Shown one piece after another: positions 21,805-35,258 of a stretch of 64,000 nucleotides of DNA (position 1 is its first letter; the number at the start of each line of letters is the position of its first letter). Source of the DNA: Diplosphaera chodatii (lineage: Eukaryota > Chlorophyta > Trebouxiophyceae > Prasiolales > Stichococcaceae). A program made the position numbers and the translations under genes. The stretch lies in NCBI GenBank assembly GCA_032358165.1, contig JAALGY010000062.1, positions 496,001 through 560,000 on the forward strand, in the 5' to 3' direction. Under the pieces are notes generated by a model that worked only from the letters and a program-made list of their open reading frames with translations, had not been told where the DNA came from and made no database searches.

Positions 21805-24800
21805 ATGGGTGGCGATGAGGAGGGGCCCCTGCAGGCCTTCAAGAAGGGCGGCGACCACAGGGGGCAGAAGCACCAGGCGGTGGCCAACTACACGCCGCCA
21901 GACGAGCTGCGGCAGAAGTGCCACATCAGCTCCAAGCAGCAGTATGACGAGATGTACAAGCGGTCCATTGATGACCCAGAGGGCTTCTGGGGCGACATCG
22001 CAAACCAGTTCCACTGGGAGAAGAAGTGGGAGGCCGGGCACTTCAAGTACAACTTTGACGTGCGCAAGGGCGAGATCTTCACCTCCTGGTTCAAGGGCGC
22101 GACCACCAACATCTGCTACAACTGCCTGGACAAGAACATTGCGGAGGGGCGCGGCGACCAGACGTGCATCCTGTGGGAGGGCAACGAGCCTGGGCGGGAC
22201 CAGGAGATGACATACCAGGAGGTGCTGGACCGGACGTGCCGCCTGGCCAACTGGCTGCGGTCGGTGGGCGTGAAGAAGGGCGACGCGGTGTGCATCTACA
22301 TGCCCATGCTGCCGGAGCTGCCGATTGCGATGCTGGCGTGTGCGCGCATTGGCGCGGTGCACTCGGTCGTGTTTGCCGGCTTCTCTTCGGAGTCGCTCGC
22401 ACAGCGCATCGAGGACTGCAAGTCCAATGTCGTCATCACCTGCAATGGTGCGCTATATGCACTTGTGCAGTTGGGTGTACTGAGAGTCTTTGGATGTGCC
22501 TCGAGTGTTTGGTGTAAGGGGCGTCTGCCCAGCGTGCCATTGTACTGACGTCCTGCAACTGGTGGACAGGCCTCATATAAATAGGCAGCTTTTTGCTGGT
22601 CGTGCATTCCTTGCCTGTGTATCGTGTGCTGAGGTGGTATCTTCATCTTGCAGCGGTCATGCGCGGCCCAAAGCGCATCGACCTCAAGAAGATCGTCGAC
22701 AAGGGCCTGGATCTGGCCAAGCGCTCAGCTGAGGTGAGCGCCATATGATGCACGGGGGCTTGTCCATCATGCGCCCCTGTTGCAACTTGTGAGCATGCAG
22801 CCTCGTCGTGATGTGAGCAGCCTGGCGTCTGAGATGAGCACTACATCTGCATTCGCTCTGAGATGTGCCACCGTCTTTTGGTGACCCATCGGGCAGCTGG
22901 ACACCAGCAGCAGGCAGCGCCGGCAACCTGTTGTGCACGCAGCCTGCACCTGCAACTGCAGGTGGAGCACTGCCTGGTGTACGAGAACAAGGATGCGCTG
23001 TCGGCGGAGGACACGCCCTGGACGGACGGCCGGGACCGCTGGTACGGCGAGGAGGTGGCGGCGCAGGACACGAAGGCCGACGTGGAGTGGGTCGACGCCG
23101 AGGACCCGCTGTTCCTCCTGTGAGCCGCTGCCACTGGTTGCACCTGCACCTTACGGGCTTGGAGCTGATGATGTTGGTGTGGTGTGGTACCTAGTCGTCA
23201 TGCTGCTGGACTGCCCTTCCAGTGTGGGGTGGCTAAGTACTTGATGCCCTCAGCTTGGTGTGCATGTGGAACTGTCCCTCTGCTTGCATCCAGGTACACA
23301 TCAGGGTCCACAGGCAGGCCGAAGGGCGTGCTGCACACGACAGGTGGGCAGCGTGCACTACCCTCTTGTGGTGCCTGAGGATGCAGCTGCCGCTGCTCGA
23401 GCGTCTGGCGGTACTGCGCAGTTGTAGCTGACAAGTTGTATAGGAAGGAAAGTCTGAATGCTTTGCCCATGCTGCAGGTGGATACATGCTGGCGGCGGCC
23501 ACGACCACGAAGTATGCTTTCGACATGCGGCCTGGCGACATCTACTGGTGAGCCCCTGCCTGCACGGTGTGCTGTGCAGGATTGCCCCACCACCTCGATC
23601 CAGGTGTTCGTGCAGACTGGCTCTACCAGGCAGGTGCCCAGGGCAACGCCGCTAACTGCTTGGCGAATGAGATGCAGGTGCACCGCCGACTGCGGGTGGA
23701 TCACCGGGCACACGTACCTCACCTACGGCCCCCTGCTGAATGGCGCTGTCAACGTCGTGTTTGAGGGCGTGCCGACGTACCCGAGCCCCTCCCGGTGCTG
23801 GGAGATCGTGGAGAAGTACAAGGTGCAATGGCCGCCCTCTTTCGAAATGCCTCTCGCAATCCGCCAAGTATCCGACCCAGCTACAGGGCCAGAACTTGGC
23901 CCTGGAGCTGGGCTTGCTTCTGCAGGGACGCCACCTACTGCTGCTACATCTGCAGGTGCAGCAGTTGAGGGACACATTCGCTCTGCTGATGCTGCGCTGC
24001 TCCCTCGTCCGCAGGTCAAGCAGTTCTACACAGCGCCGACGCTCATCCGCAGCCTCATGGGCGCGGGCGCGAAGCACGTGGAGAAGCACGACCGGTCGTC
24101 GCTGCGCATTCTGGGCACCGTGGGCGAGCCCATCAACCCGGAGGCCTGGCGCTGGTACTTCGAGGTGGGCGGGGGACGCGGCTGCCGTGCCAGCCAGGCT
24201 ACTCCAGAGACTGTGCGGGCATAAGGAGCAAAGGACGCTGCGCATCCCCTGATATCTACCTCCATGGCTATGCCAGGTGGTTGGCGAGAAGCGGTGCCCC
24301 ATCGTGGACACCTGGTGGCAGACGGAGACGGCGGCGCACATGATCCTGCCGCTGCCCGGTGGCTGGACAGAGGTGTGCCCCTGCCCCCCTGACCGGCCGC
24401 CCCTTGTGCGCCAAGTGCATATGTGCATGCCCGTCTGGCTTCCTCATGACCACTTGTGCGCTGCCTGGCTGCCTGCGCACGGCATCAGCACGGTCCCAAT
24501 TACTTCAGAAGTCCGTGCAACCGCACGGCACCGCTGACCGAGGTTGCTGCTGCGCTGCGCTGCACAGAAGCCAGGCTCCGCGACGCTGCCGTTCTTCGGC
24601 GTCGTGCCTGCGGTGGTGGATGAGAAGGGCAACGAGCTGGAGGGCGCCTGCGAGGGCTACCTATGCATCAAGCAGGTGCTTGCGATAATACGAAGCAGCT
24701 GATGCCGACTCAACTGTGCCACTGCCACCGTGGCACCAATGGGCAGCCATGTGCTTTTCCCGCCTTGAGCAGTGCCCTGCAACAGCCCGTTGGCCAAACG

Positions 24801-26324
24801 TGTTGCTGGTCGTAATTGCAGGCGTGGCCATCCACCATCCGCACTGTGTATGGCGACCAGGTCAGTCTGCATGGGCCCATCAAGTGTCACAACTGCAGGC
24901 CTCTACCTGTCGCATGGCACACAACCAGGCGGATCCATTCTCTCGTGCTGATGTGCGCTGCAATCACTGCAGGAGCGGTACGAGACCACATACTTTGCTC
25001 CTTTCAAGGTGGGGTTTGGTGGCGGCATATGCGCAGGCCAGTACTACTGTACCATCTGTACTTCGTTGAGACAGTATATTGCAGAGATGCTCTTGATGAC
25101 ATGTTGCAGTCGTTCCCTCTGCAGGGCTTCTACTTCTCAGGCGACGGCTGCCGCCGTGATGAGGACGGCTACTACTGGATCACAGGCCGCGTGGATGATG
25201 TGAGTGGAAGCTGAGCGTCTGCAGGCAGTGCACGCATGCTGTGGCGGCCAACAGCTACTGCATAGAACGCTGCTCTGGCGTAACCATGTTTGCTGCTGCG
25301 TCCCACCCACATGTCAGTGTTCTCGTGGCCCCTGTGCTCAGGTCATCAACGTGTCTGGCCACCGCATTGGCACAGCAGAAGTGGAGTCCGCGCTGGTGCG
25401 GGCCTGCAACTGTGTGCATATCTTGACGCAGAGCTGCAAACGATGTATAGAGGCTATGCTGCGACCTTCCTGCTATGCCTGAACACGCCAAATGCTTCAG
25501 ACCCTCTAGCCACCTTGCAGGTCGGCCACTCTCACTGCTCCGAGGCAGCTGTCGTGGGCTTCGAGCACCCTGTGAAGGGCCAGGTGTCCATCTCCTCGCG
25601 CTGTGAATGTTTCACTTCTGCTCATGTCTAGCACCTTGTGTTTACTGCTGGGGCAGGAGGACGAGCCGTCTGTTTGCGGAACTTGCTGCGTAGCCAGTGG
25701 GCATGCCAGCAGTCGGTATTTCTGCAATGGCTTGGCTGCACAGCTCGGCTGGCGTCAGCCACCACTGTGTGCATGGCCTCAAGCCGCCAGGCCCTGAGGC
25801 ACAACATCACACACACCTCAGCCCTCGACTGCCCTGTCAGGGGCAGCAGGGGCCATCCAGATGCCTGTGCGGCGTTGCCATGTAACCTCCAAAAAGATGT
25901 TTGACTCTGGTCGTGCCGGATGGCAGGGCATCTACGCTTATGTCACGCTGGACGAGGGAGTGGAGACATCTGAGGAGCTGCGCAAGGAGCTGATCAATGC
26001 TGTACGCAATGAGATTGGCGCATTTGGTGAGCGTCTGAGCGCTACTTTGCAAGCTCATTGCACTGAGGTGTCCCACAAGGGCGATGCTTGCTGGGCAGCG
26101 TGTAGAATAATGCGAGCGTGTACATGCAAATGACGTCCCTGGTGACTTGCCTGCAGCTGCGCCGGACGTCATCCACTGGGCCCCAGGTGACCGCCTTCGT
26201 CTTGAACAACCTGCAGCAGGGCCTTGTGTGTCACGCACATGTCGATGACATGCTGGCCTGCTGCTCCTCATGCAACCAAAACGCATGTTGCTGAGGCTGG
26301 CAGTGTGGGGCGCATGTTGCAGGG

Positions 26325-26356
<32 letters not shown>

Positions 26357-27085
26357 GCGGGTGCTGCGCAAGATCGCGGCCTTCGAGGAAAGCGAACTTG
26401 GCGACACCTCGACCCTGGCGGTGAGCACCCTTGCCCATAGTCCTCTGTGCAGGTGTTCTGTCAGGTAGTCGCAGCATGTCGAGCAAAATCACGCTGCATC
26501 TAATGATGTGCATGGTGACATGTGGCCGCTTGTGACATGCGGCCTGCATCAAGGAGGCAGCAGCTCGTGCACAATGCAGCCATCGTGCTGTTGGACCGCA
26601 CTGCACCTCTGGTCTGAGGGCTGCAGCAGCATATCCCCGCTGTTGTGGTGACTCAAGGGGCCATTGCATAAGTAAAGGCCATGGCCCTATGACCGCAATT
26701 GGGACCAACAACTGGCGGGTGCCACATGTTCTGAGTGAGGCATACGGGTGTGTCGACACCCTGCATGCAGGAATGCTGCATTACTTTTCCTGGTCGTTCC
26801 GAATACTTCGCTGGTGCAGGCAACATCAGGGCCACCAGCTGTCTGCCATCCCGACAACCCTTTGCGCGTGTCGGGCTGATCAGCTTCCCATGACCTACGC
26901 TAGCTGGCAGGAATCACGCGACTATTGCCCAGAGTTGATTGTGTCGTCCTCGGCCTCTACTACACTGCAGTCGAGCTGGTGTGGCTCGCTCAGGTCAATG
27001 CTGGCACCAACTGTGTCATGCATTGGTGCAGGACCCCTCGATTGTGGACCAGCTGCTGGAGAACAGGCCACCAAAGAAAACATAA
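21805..27085 (+). CDS. ACS: Acetyl-CoA synthetase (AMP-forming)
   Basis: Activates acetate with ATP and CoA to acetyl-CoA. The first exon (21805-22447) holds the N-terminal ACS domain: '[20 protein letters not shown]', '[10 protein letters not shown]', '[20 protein letters not shown]' and '[20 protein letters not shown]'. Later exons give '[20 protein letters not shown]' (ATP-binding loop, from 23294), '[19 protein letters not shown]' (from 23678), '[12 protein letters not shown]' (from 24015), '[17 protein letters not shown]' (from 24276), '[20 protein letters not shown]', 'WITGRVDD', '[19 protein letters not shown]', '[20 protein letters not shown]' with the conserved acetylatable Lys, and the last exon '[17 protein letters not shown]' (27032-27085). 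All key A3, A5 and A10 motifs are present. The start at MGGDEEGP is chosen because conservation begins there; the in-frame upstream ATG at 21613 would add 64 Arg/Ala/Ser-rich residues that could be an organelle targeting peptide. There are at least 14 exons. Confidence 0.96.
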
Positions 27086-28328
27086 GACCAACGTGTAGCG
27101 GCGGCGCCAGATGCAATGGGGTGGCAGCTCTAGACTGTCAATGACAGGGCTGTTGACCATACATCGTGCCGATGTTTGAGCTCGATGGTGGGCATCTGGC
27201 ATCCTCGATGGCAAGCGCCAGGGGGGCTAGAAGCAGATGCATGGTCCCTTATTTGCCACAACAAGCGCAGTTTGCGCAGGGTGACACAGCAATGCGAAGT
27301 TGGCGAAGTGGGCAGTTTCATTGGTTTGCAGCTGTCCGGCTGGACGTGCATGTCGAACAGCAATGCATGTCCTCAGCCGTGATTTACACTGAGCAGCAGT
27401 GTGCACTGGTCGATGCAATTTTGACATAAGGACCTGGCATCAAGGCATTGTCTGCATTGCTAGGACTACTCTGCAGCAGTAGCACTGCTATAGCCATCGC
27501 ACTGCGCATTGGAGGTGCCATCGTGCTTACACAAGCGGCAATGTTGGTACCTCGGTAACAATCCTAGCTGCGAAATCAACCTGGAACACAAAAGTCGTCC
27601 AGCAATCACAAAACACAGGCACGTCACCCATATGCAGCAATGCGGCGGAGACGTTTCGACCAAAAGTGTGGCTGGCAGCAGAGGCTGAAGCAATGAGGGT
27701 GGAGTTGGATGCATCACCTGCGGGCTACCCCAAGCCCAGCCCCTGGAGTAACAATCATAGCAACCTGCAGTGAATAAACGGCCTGGACGGCTTGCGGCCG
27801 CGGCATGTTGTGCAGATCCCTGAAACCTCACCCTCTATGTGTCCAGTGCTGCCTGACAGTGCTGGCGGATCACAGATAAGGTGCCCAGTCATGTTGGCTC
27901 GTGAGCCCGCCAGCGGCGCCAGCAGGCAAGCAGAGATGCGACCCCAGGGGATGTTCAAAACCCTGAGGGTTTTGGGTCCGATGCCTTGGTCGCCCTCCAA
28001 ATCACCAGCCCGCGCCACAGCAGCTCACCGAGCCGGCCATCGGAACAGTGTGTTGTGTATGTGTTGTGCCGCTGGAAACGTTCAGCGGGGAAGAATATGT
28101 CTGGGGCCATGCTTCAGCCCGCCAGCAATGGCTGTCCCAGTGGCGCAGCGTCACTCTTGTCTTGCCGGGCTTCGTCTCCTTTTCTTGGTTGCAGCAAAGG
28201 GCTCAGCCACTCCTGCAGACAGATACCAGCCTGTCAGCCGTCTGGTCTGCATGCGCTGCCATACCATATGCAGCTCCCCGATCGCTCGTTTCTGGTCGTT
28301 CCTGCTTACCTCTGCACTTGATAGTTTT
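27086..28328. other. Intergenic, no gene supported
   Basis: 1.24 kb between the ACS stop and the end of the first wall-protein gene (convergent). Minus-strand frames at 27466-27831 and 27755-28018 and a plus frame at 27792-28514 are open, but none shows a recognisable domain, splice support or start context. It should contain the 3' ends of both neighbours. Confidence 0.45.
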
Positions 28329-31300
28329 TCACGCCAGCGCGCGGCGACGGCCGCCGCCGCCACGCAGCAGAGCCGCCTGGACAGCATCCTGCACCATGAC
28401 AATGAGCCAGATTTGAAAGATGCGCTGCAACTCATTGGCTCTGCCAGACGGCACGTCCAGATGGCTGGACCCTCCCCAGGTAGCATGCCTGGCAAAGGAG
28501 GCCGTGGCTGCTGACATGCAGTCCTTGCACATCCCGTGGAACTGTACTGTGGGACGCAGGGCAGGCTGCCACTGCACACTCTGCACAAGCGCGCACCTGC
28601 AGCTGCGGGATGTTGATGGTGATGGAGCCAGCGCTGTTGCTGTCAGTGGAGTTGGGCGTCAGGCTCAGGTTGAGGTTGATGACGTTGATGGTGGAGTTGC
28701 TGATGGATGTGGCGCCACCGCAGCCGCAGCCGCAGCCGCAGCCCGATGTCTGGGGGCACGACACCGGCTTCTCGCAGGGGCAGCCAGTCGTGTTGGTGCC
28801 TGCGGGCAGGGGGCCACGGCGACGCATGTCAGCGGCAGATGAGTGTCGTGGGAGAAGCACAGCTCATGTGCGATGACAACAGGCAAGGTGCGCCCCTGCG
28901 CTGGGGCACTAGCACAGTCCCCAAACCACACCAATGGTCCTTTTCTGTGGGGAGCTGCATGTTGCTGCCCACCTGCGACAGCCGGGAGCGTGCTGCTGGG
29001 AGTCTGGGACACGCCGGCAACCTGGCCGGGAGTTGGGGTGCCCTCGCCAGCCACGGTCTGTCCGGAAGGTGTCTGCGCAACACATGCAGGCGTATCAGCA
29101 GCTGGCAATGCGCAGGGCTCGAGCAGCCCAGCTGCTTCGTGCGGAACACTGGCATTGCAATCCTAGCCTCCCTGCTTTCTCCCAGCAGGCCAGGCGGTAA
29201 CGTAACAGCCCCTGGACACACCTGAGAGACGCCCGCGACGCCTGTGGGAGTGGGGGCGCCGCCGCCGGGCACGCCGGACACAACGCCGCCAGAGGGGGTG
29301 GCTGAGGGGGTGCCTGCTCCAGGGAGGCCAGACACCTCGCCGCCGGAGGGGGTGCCGGAGGGGGTGCCTGCTCCAGGGAAGCCGGAGACCTCGCCGCCGG
29401 AGGGGGTGCCAGAGGGGGTGCCTGCTCCAGGGAAGCCGGAGACCTCGCCGCCGGACGGGGTGCCAGAGGGCACTCCGCCTGCTGACGGCACGCCCTCGCC
29501 AGCCGTGGTGACCTCGGACGGTGTGCTGGATGGGAAGCTGACGCCAGCAACCTGCACAAACGACCATCACATCGAGCATGCACTGCGGGCGACTGAAAGC
29601 ATGATGCACGCATGAGCCGATGGCAACCGCCATGGCCAGCAACATTGCCTCGGCCTGAGGTGGGTGGCGAGGACCTGAACAGGTGGCTGCGAAGGAGTTG
29701 ATGCCATGGGGCAGAGCCCACCTGGCCTGGGGTTGGGCTGCCAGCGCTGCCGGCAGGTGTGGGCTGGTTGACGAAGACGGTGATGCCCGATGGGGTGGGG
29801 ACGCCCACAGAGGAGACGCCAGTGGGGGTCGGGACGCCGAAGGTGGCCGTACCAGTGGGAGTTGGCCCACCAGGGCCTGCAGTGGCATGGTGTGCATCAA
29901 TGTCAAACCCAGAAGGGAGTGATTGAACTTGGTGTCGAGGAAACACCCACAGCACAGTGGGAGCCCTGCTGCTGAGCAGGCCACAATGCGGGCAGTGTGG
30001 GCACCAACCTGAAGGCTTGAAGCCACCAGATGGCTTAAAGCCGCCGGACGGCTTGAAGCCGCCGGATGGCGTGGGTGCAACGTTGTTCTCTGTGGGTGTG
30101 GGTGCAAAGCCCGAAGGCTTGAAGCCTGACGGCTTGAAGCCCGACGGCTTGAAGCCCGACGGCCTGCAGGTTGGAGAACCGATCCGCATCAGTGTTTGAC
30201 TGCATATATGCTACCGCATTGCAATGCGGCCCATAATGCGCCATGCACTGCCCTTTGGCAGTTCCCCGGTGTTTGCAGTCAGGTTGTCCTTCGACCCATC
30301 ACATTGCTGCAGACCCGTCACATGCACTGCCTCTTACTTGCTGGGCCTGGTGGGGAAGCCAGCGGGCGTAGGCGCAGAGGGTGTGGTGGGGGTCGTGGGT
30401 GCCGTTGGCCTGGTGGGCCTCGAGGGCTTCGACGGCTTGGTGCCGGGTGGCGGCATGCCGACTCTGGTCTCAGTCGGTGTGGGCGCGGTGGGGGCGGTGG
30501 GGGCGGTGGGTGCGGTAGGGGCGGTGGGTGCGGTGGGTGCGGTGGGTGCCGTGGGTGCTGTCGGTGCCGTCGGCTTAGTGGGCTTTGTCGGCTTCGTGGG
30601 GGCGCCGGGAGGCGGCACTCCAACCCTGGTCTCAGGCGGCGAGAACGGCGGTGGCGAGAAGTTGGGGAAGGTGTTGGACGGCCCGGGCGGCGGGCTTGGC
30701 GGCGACACTTCAGAGGGAGTACCTGGTGGTGGCACGCCGACGCGCATCTCAGGAGGCGAAAGTGGGCTGGGCGGTGGGCTAGGTGGTGACACTGCAGAGG
30801 GATTACCTGGTGGTGGCACGCCAACACGCATCTCAGGTGGCGAGAGTGGGCTGGGCGGGGGGCTGGGGGGTGATCCTACAGAGGGAGTACCTGGTGGTGG
30901 CACGCCGATGCGCATCTCGGGTGGCGAGAGTGGGCTGGGCGGGGGGCTGGGCGGCGGGCTGGGTGGCGGCGATGGCGGCGGGCTGGGCGGTGGCGAGGGT
31001 GGCGGGCTGGGCGGAGGGCTAGGTGGGGGGCTGGGTGGCGGGCTGGGTGGTGGGCTGGGCGGCGGCGATGGAGGCGGGCTGGGCGGCGGCGATGGAGGCG
31101 GGCTTGGGGGTGGCGATGGTGGCGGGCTGGGTGGTGGCGATGGCGGCGGGCTGGGCGGTGGCGATGGTGGTGGGCTGGACAGCGGGGTACCAGGCGGTGG
31201 TGGAATGGTATCCCGGAACTCCGGCGGGGTCAGGGGTGGCGGTGGGACAGCAGCGGACACTGGCGGCGGGCCAGCCGGCGGGATGCAGTCACACACCTGT

Positions 31301-34300
31301 ATGCATGGAACATCAAGCAAGCGGTTACAAGGGAACGGGGTTGAAGGTTGCTGAAGGGACCGCTATCCAATGGCAGCAAAGGGCAGGCAGCAAGCGCCAG
31401 CTGCAGGCTGCGGCAACGATGTTGTCAGCTTACCACAGGGAATTTGAAGGGGCCGCAGGTCTTGCACAGCTTGTAGCCGGGGATCTTCTTGCCGCAGGGG
31501 CCAGTCACCATTGCTGGGGCAGTGCCATTGTTGGGCACATACTTGTCGTCAATGAAGTACAGCGTAACGGTTGAGCCTGCAGACAAACCCAGCAACAGTA
31601 TCCCCGAATTGCTCTCAGCTGACGAAGGCGAGCATATCCCACACTTAGCAACAATGAAGCAACGACATGACATTGCATCAGCAGTGCAGCACGCACCGCA
31701 GGGGGCATCAAAGTAAAACAGAGCCTCGTCCTGGCCGCACTGCTCCCTGTAAGGCGAGGTCAAAGGGTCGGCCGATGTGCTATGGTGGGTTTGTATACTG
31801 AGCATGACGACAGTAAGAACCAGGGCCGAAACACATGCAGGGCACCCCATATGTATGTAAGACGGCCAGGCATGGGTGGTTGGCAGCTCACCGCTCCTTG
31901 TTGCAGACCTCCATGCCATGCTTGTCGGTGTAGGATGCCAGGACCTTGGTGATCTTGTGGCCGAAGCAGTTGCGGACGGTGACAGAGGCGAAGCCGGGCT
32001 TGTACGGGTTGCACTTGCTCTTGACGCACTTGCCGGGGTACTTGGGCGCCCAGGGGCACGGCTTCTTGTGCTTGTAGGGGCAGACCTTGGGCGGCGGTGG
32101 CACCATCGGAGGCGGGCTGCTGCCCCTGAACTCGGGGGGTGTCAGGGGGGGCGGGCTGGGCGGCGGGCTGGGTGGCGGGCTGGGTGGTGGGCTGGGCGGG
32201 GGGCTGGGGGGCGGGCTGGGTGGCGGGGATGACGGCGGCGGGCTGGGAGGCGGCGACGGCGGGGGGCTCGGGGGCGGGCTCGAGGGCGGCGGGGTGGCGC
32301 CACGGAACTCTGGCGGCGTCAGCGGCGGCGACAGCGGCGGCGGCGCGGCGCAGCAGGGCACCGGGAAGGTGAATGGGCCGCACAACTTGCACAGCTTCTT
32401 CTTGGGGATCTTGCAGGTGGAGTTGCCCAGGTCCAGCGGGAGGCCGCCGGGGGGGTAGTACATGTTGTCGCTGATGAACAGGCTCACGGTTGTGCCGCAC
32501 CTGCAGGCGGGATACGAGGGAGGCATGGGCAACAGCGGCATTGACAGTGATGCGGCAATGTTCAGCTGACGAAGCTTGGCAAAGCTGTGGGCAGACGAAA
32601 CAAGCTCACTTGGCATAGAACTCGAACAGGTCCTCGCCCTGGCCACAGCTCTCCCTGCGTTGATGATCAACCTCGATTGAGACCAAAACTGCAGCAGGTC
32701 CGCACCAGGAGGTGCACAAGAGGGCAGTGAAGACTGTCCTGGGAGAACGCGTGACTGCATCTGGTGTGTCACATTGCAGCATCTCAGCCAGTGGCCCGGG
32801 CCACTCTGGGTAAGCTTCTGACTATGCAACCTAAGAGACACACGTCTTGTCGCAGGCAAGGTTGCGCACTTGTACTTGTCGCAGGTTTTGCCGTAGTAGC
32901 CATCGTATTCGGCCTGAATGGAGCCGATGGACTTCTTGAAGCAGTTGCCGACAGTGACGTAGCTGTAGCCCGGCTTCTTCTTGGAGCACTTGATCTTCAC
33001 GCAGTTGTCGTTCTTTGGCTTCATGGGGCAGGGCCACTTGTCCTTCATGGGGCAGGTCTGCAGCAGCACAAGCCACTTCACTGTCAGCACTCCGGCCGCG
33101 CGGCTCTGGCAACGCACACAGTCAGCGACGGTGGCTGCTGCAGGGCCGCTGTCAGCACTGGCCAGCAAATAGGCAGCCACAGCATGCAGCTGGTCGACAC
33201 AGAGCAGGCACGGGTGATCCAGATTGCCATGCACGAGCTGCCGTCAGGGGTCAGACCTGTGGCGGCGGCGGCGTGAAGACGGCTGGTGGCGGGATCGCCG
33301 TACGCAGCTCCGGTGGGCTGCTCGGCGGCGGGCTCTCGGGCGGTGGGCTGCTGGGCGGCGGTGAGGATGGCGGCGGGCTGCTGGGAGGGGGGCTTTCGGG
33401 AGGGGGGCTTTCGGGCGGGGGGCTTTCAGGCGGGGGGCTGTTCGGTGGAGGGCTGCTGGGTGGCGGGCTCTCTGGCGGCGGGCTCTCAGGCGGCGGGCTG
33501 CTGGGCGGCGGGGTGGCCTCACGGGTCTCCGGCGGGGATGAGGGCGGCGGCGATGGGAGCGCCGCTGGGCTCGGCGGCGGAGACTTCTTCGGGCAGTTGC
33601 AGTCCTGAATCGGATGCAGCACAGGCATGTCACCATCAAGCACGAGTCAGAGAGGCCGTGCTACAAGTTGGCTGTGGTTGCGACACCCCCGGTACAGAGC
33701 AAACAGACGCCGCACAGCAGGTGGAGGGAGGATAGCGGCGGGCATGGAGCACTGCTGACGCCTAGATGATGGTGCTCACCACATGGAACTTGTAGGGGCC
33801 GCAGGTGTTGCAGCGCTCCTTGCCCTTGAAGACGTCGGAGCACACGCCGCAGTCGCCCAGCGGGTTGCCGCCCGAGGGGCAGTGGCTCGAGTCGGTGAAG
33901 TACAGCACCACATCAGTGCCGCACCTGCAGAGCGCGGACAGACCCTGTCAGCGCCCCGTGTCTGGGTGTAAGGGGAGTGCGGCGAAGCGCCTGTCCAGGT
34001 CAGTAGCGGCGCCACCAAGTGCAGCAGGAGGAGAGCGGGCCCAATGCATGCCGATGTAGAGCACATGTTAGTGGACAGCAACATACTTGGCCTTGAAGGT
34101 GAACGCCTGGCTGCGGTCACCGCAGTTTTCCCTGCAGAAAGTGGGTGCATGAAGTGCTGTTGGACAGTGACTTGAACTGCAGGCCGCTCCTCTTGCTTGC
34201 TCGACGACCTTGCAGAGGCACAGGAGAGGTGCACTGGATGTGCCTTGCGGCACGCAATGCTGGCATGTCAGACACGGCGTGGTGGAAAGACTCGCACGTG

Positions 34301-34939
34301 GACTTGTCGCAGACTTGTTTGCCATACGAGTTGGTGTACTCGGCGGCGATGTAGTCGATGTTTGCGCCAAAGTAGTTATTCACAGTAACCTCGCCGATAC
34401 CGTCATACTTGGTGCACTTGGTTGTCACGCAGCCTGCAGCAGAGGCGGCACCATCAGCACCCTTGCAGGCGGGCAGCGCAGGGCATGCTGCAGGGGGGCT
34501 GCCGCCGTGTTGCGCGAGATGCAGTTGAGCAGCTGAGGAGTCGCACCTGGGAACATCGGGCCGCTGGGGCATGTACTTTTCCCGCCTGTGGGGCAAGTGT
34601 CCTTTGGAGGCTTCGGCTGGCCAAACTTGTTGGCCTCGGCACCGCCCAGGCCTGCAGCAGAACAGATGCACAGGGTTTGACAGCGTGCTTCGGCTGGTAT
34701 GATGCCAGCGACGAGGCCGTCAAGCAAGTGTCCTGCAGGTATGGTGCATGGTACACTGCTGGCCTCCAGCTGTGCGCGCAAAACCTGCATCATCTTACTC
34801 AGCGCCACACAAGCTGCCCCAGCAGGATCGGCGTGCATGCTTGTGCGTTCAGACAAGGCAGCTGCTGACGCGCGCCTGCAGTCAGGATCGTCAGCAGCAG
34901 CAGGCCCAGCGTGCTGCGGCGAGCCCATGGCGCCGCCAT
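28329..34939 (-). CDS. Modular hydroxyproline-rich wall glycoprotein, gene D (18 exons)
   Basis: Predicted secreted wall protein of 1281 residues. All 18 exons close in phase: 34870-34939, 34547-34651, 34298-34433, 34087-34131, 33780-33924, 33257-33604, 32870-33057, 32610-32654, 31892-32500, 31697-31746, 31434-31576, 30338-31296, 30009-30163, 29722-29876, 29222-29551, 28973-29072, 28597-28799, 28329-28388. Order: signal '[14 protein letters not shown]'; A/B pair 1 (an extra intron splits module A); SPPPE rod beginning 'DCNCP'; pair 2; short SPPP rod; pair 3 ('[10 protein letters not shown]', '[11 protein letters not shown]'); a long rod of SPPP, '[13 protein letters not shown]' tags and a TAPTAP tract; a KPSGF repeat; TPTG/TPSG mucin-like blocks; and a Cys-Gly domain '[19 protein letters not shown]'. 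Pro would be hydroxylated and O-glycosylated. Exon 1 could alternatively stop at a GC donor. The last exon (19 codons) is the least certain. Family name unknown to me. Confidence 0.85.
29280..29500 (-). repeat. 54-bp coding minisatellite (18-residue [13 protein letters not shown] unit)
   Basis: In exon 15 of gene D the block '[18 protein letters not shown]' recurs about four times with small changes (SGFPGA, SGLPGA, SGVPGG). On the plus strand this reads as GGGGGTGCCTGCTCCAGGGA copies. Confidence 0.85.
30009..30163 (-). repeat. KPSGF / KPSGGF coding repeat
   Basis: Exon 13 of gene D consists almost only of four 'KPSGF' copies, then '[17 protein letters not shown]', then three 'KPSGGF' copies. 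The first Lys codon is built across the upstream splice junction. Confidence 0.85.
30930..31190 (-). repeat. SPPP coding repeat (gene D)
   Basis: About twenty SPPP tetrapeptides in a row, encoded by 12-bp units, in exon 12 of gene D. Confidence 0.85.
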
Positions 34940-35220
34940 GTTTGCGCAGCGGTGTGCCGCCCGACGCCCTTGTACACAGCTCCGCGCTCACGCCTGCGGG
35001 GTTGCTGAGAAGGTCGCCTGCATTGCAGAACGCTGCATGTCAGGAAGCCGCCGAACAGGCAGTGTTCAAAGCCTCAAATCATTCAGTACCCTACCGACGC
35101 ACGAAGCGACAGGTTGTCTGTTGTCGTCTGCAGCAAAGCCGCTGCAGAGCTGAAGATAGATATAATGCCCACGGACAACGGCAACTGAAACGTTGGGCAC
35201 CATCCACGGCGCGGTTGCCC

Positions 35221-35258
35221 GCCGACCAAAAAGCCGCCGACCAAAAAGCCGCCGACCA
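35221..35258. repeat. 15-bp short tandem repeat
   Basis: GCCGACCAAAAAGCC repeated two and a half times, about 280 bp upstream of the gene D start codon (minus strand). Confidence 0.85.

Noticed and set aside
27466..28018. Minus-strand frames as an additional gene between ACS and wall gene D
   Set aside because: No recognised domain, no consistent splice chain and no start context.
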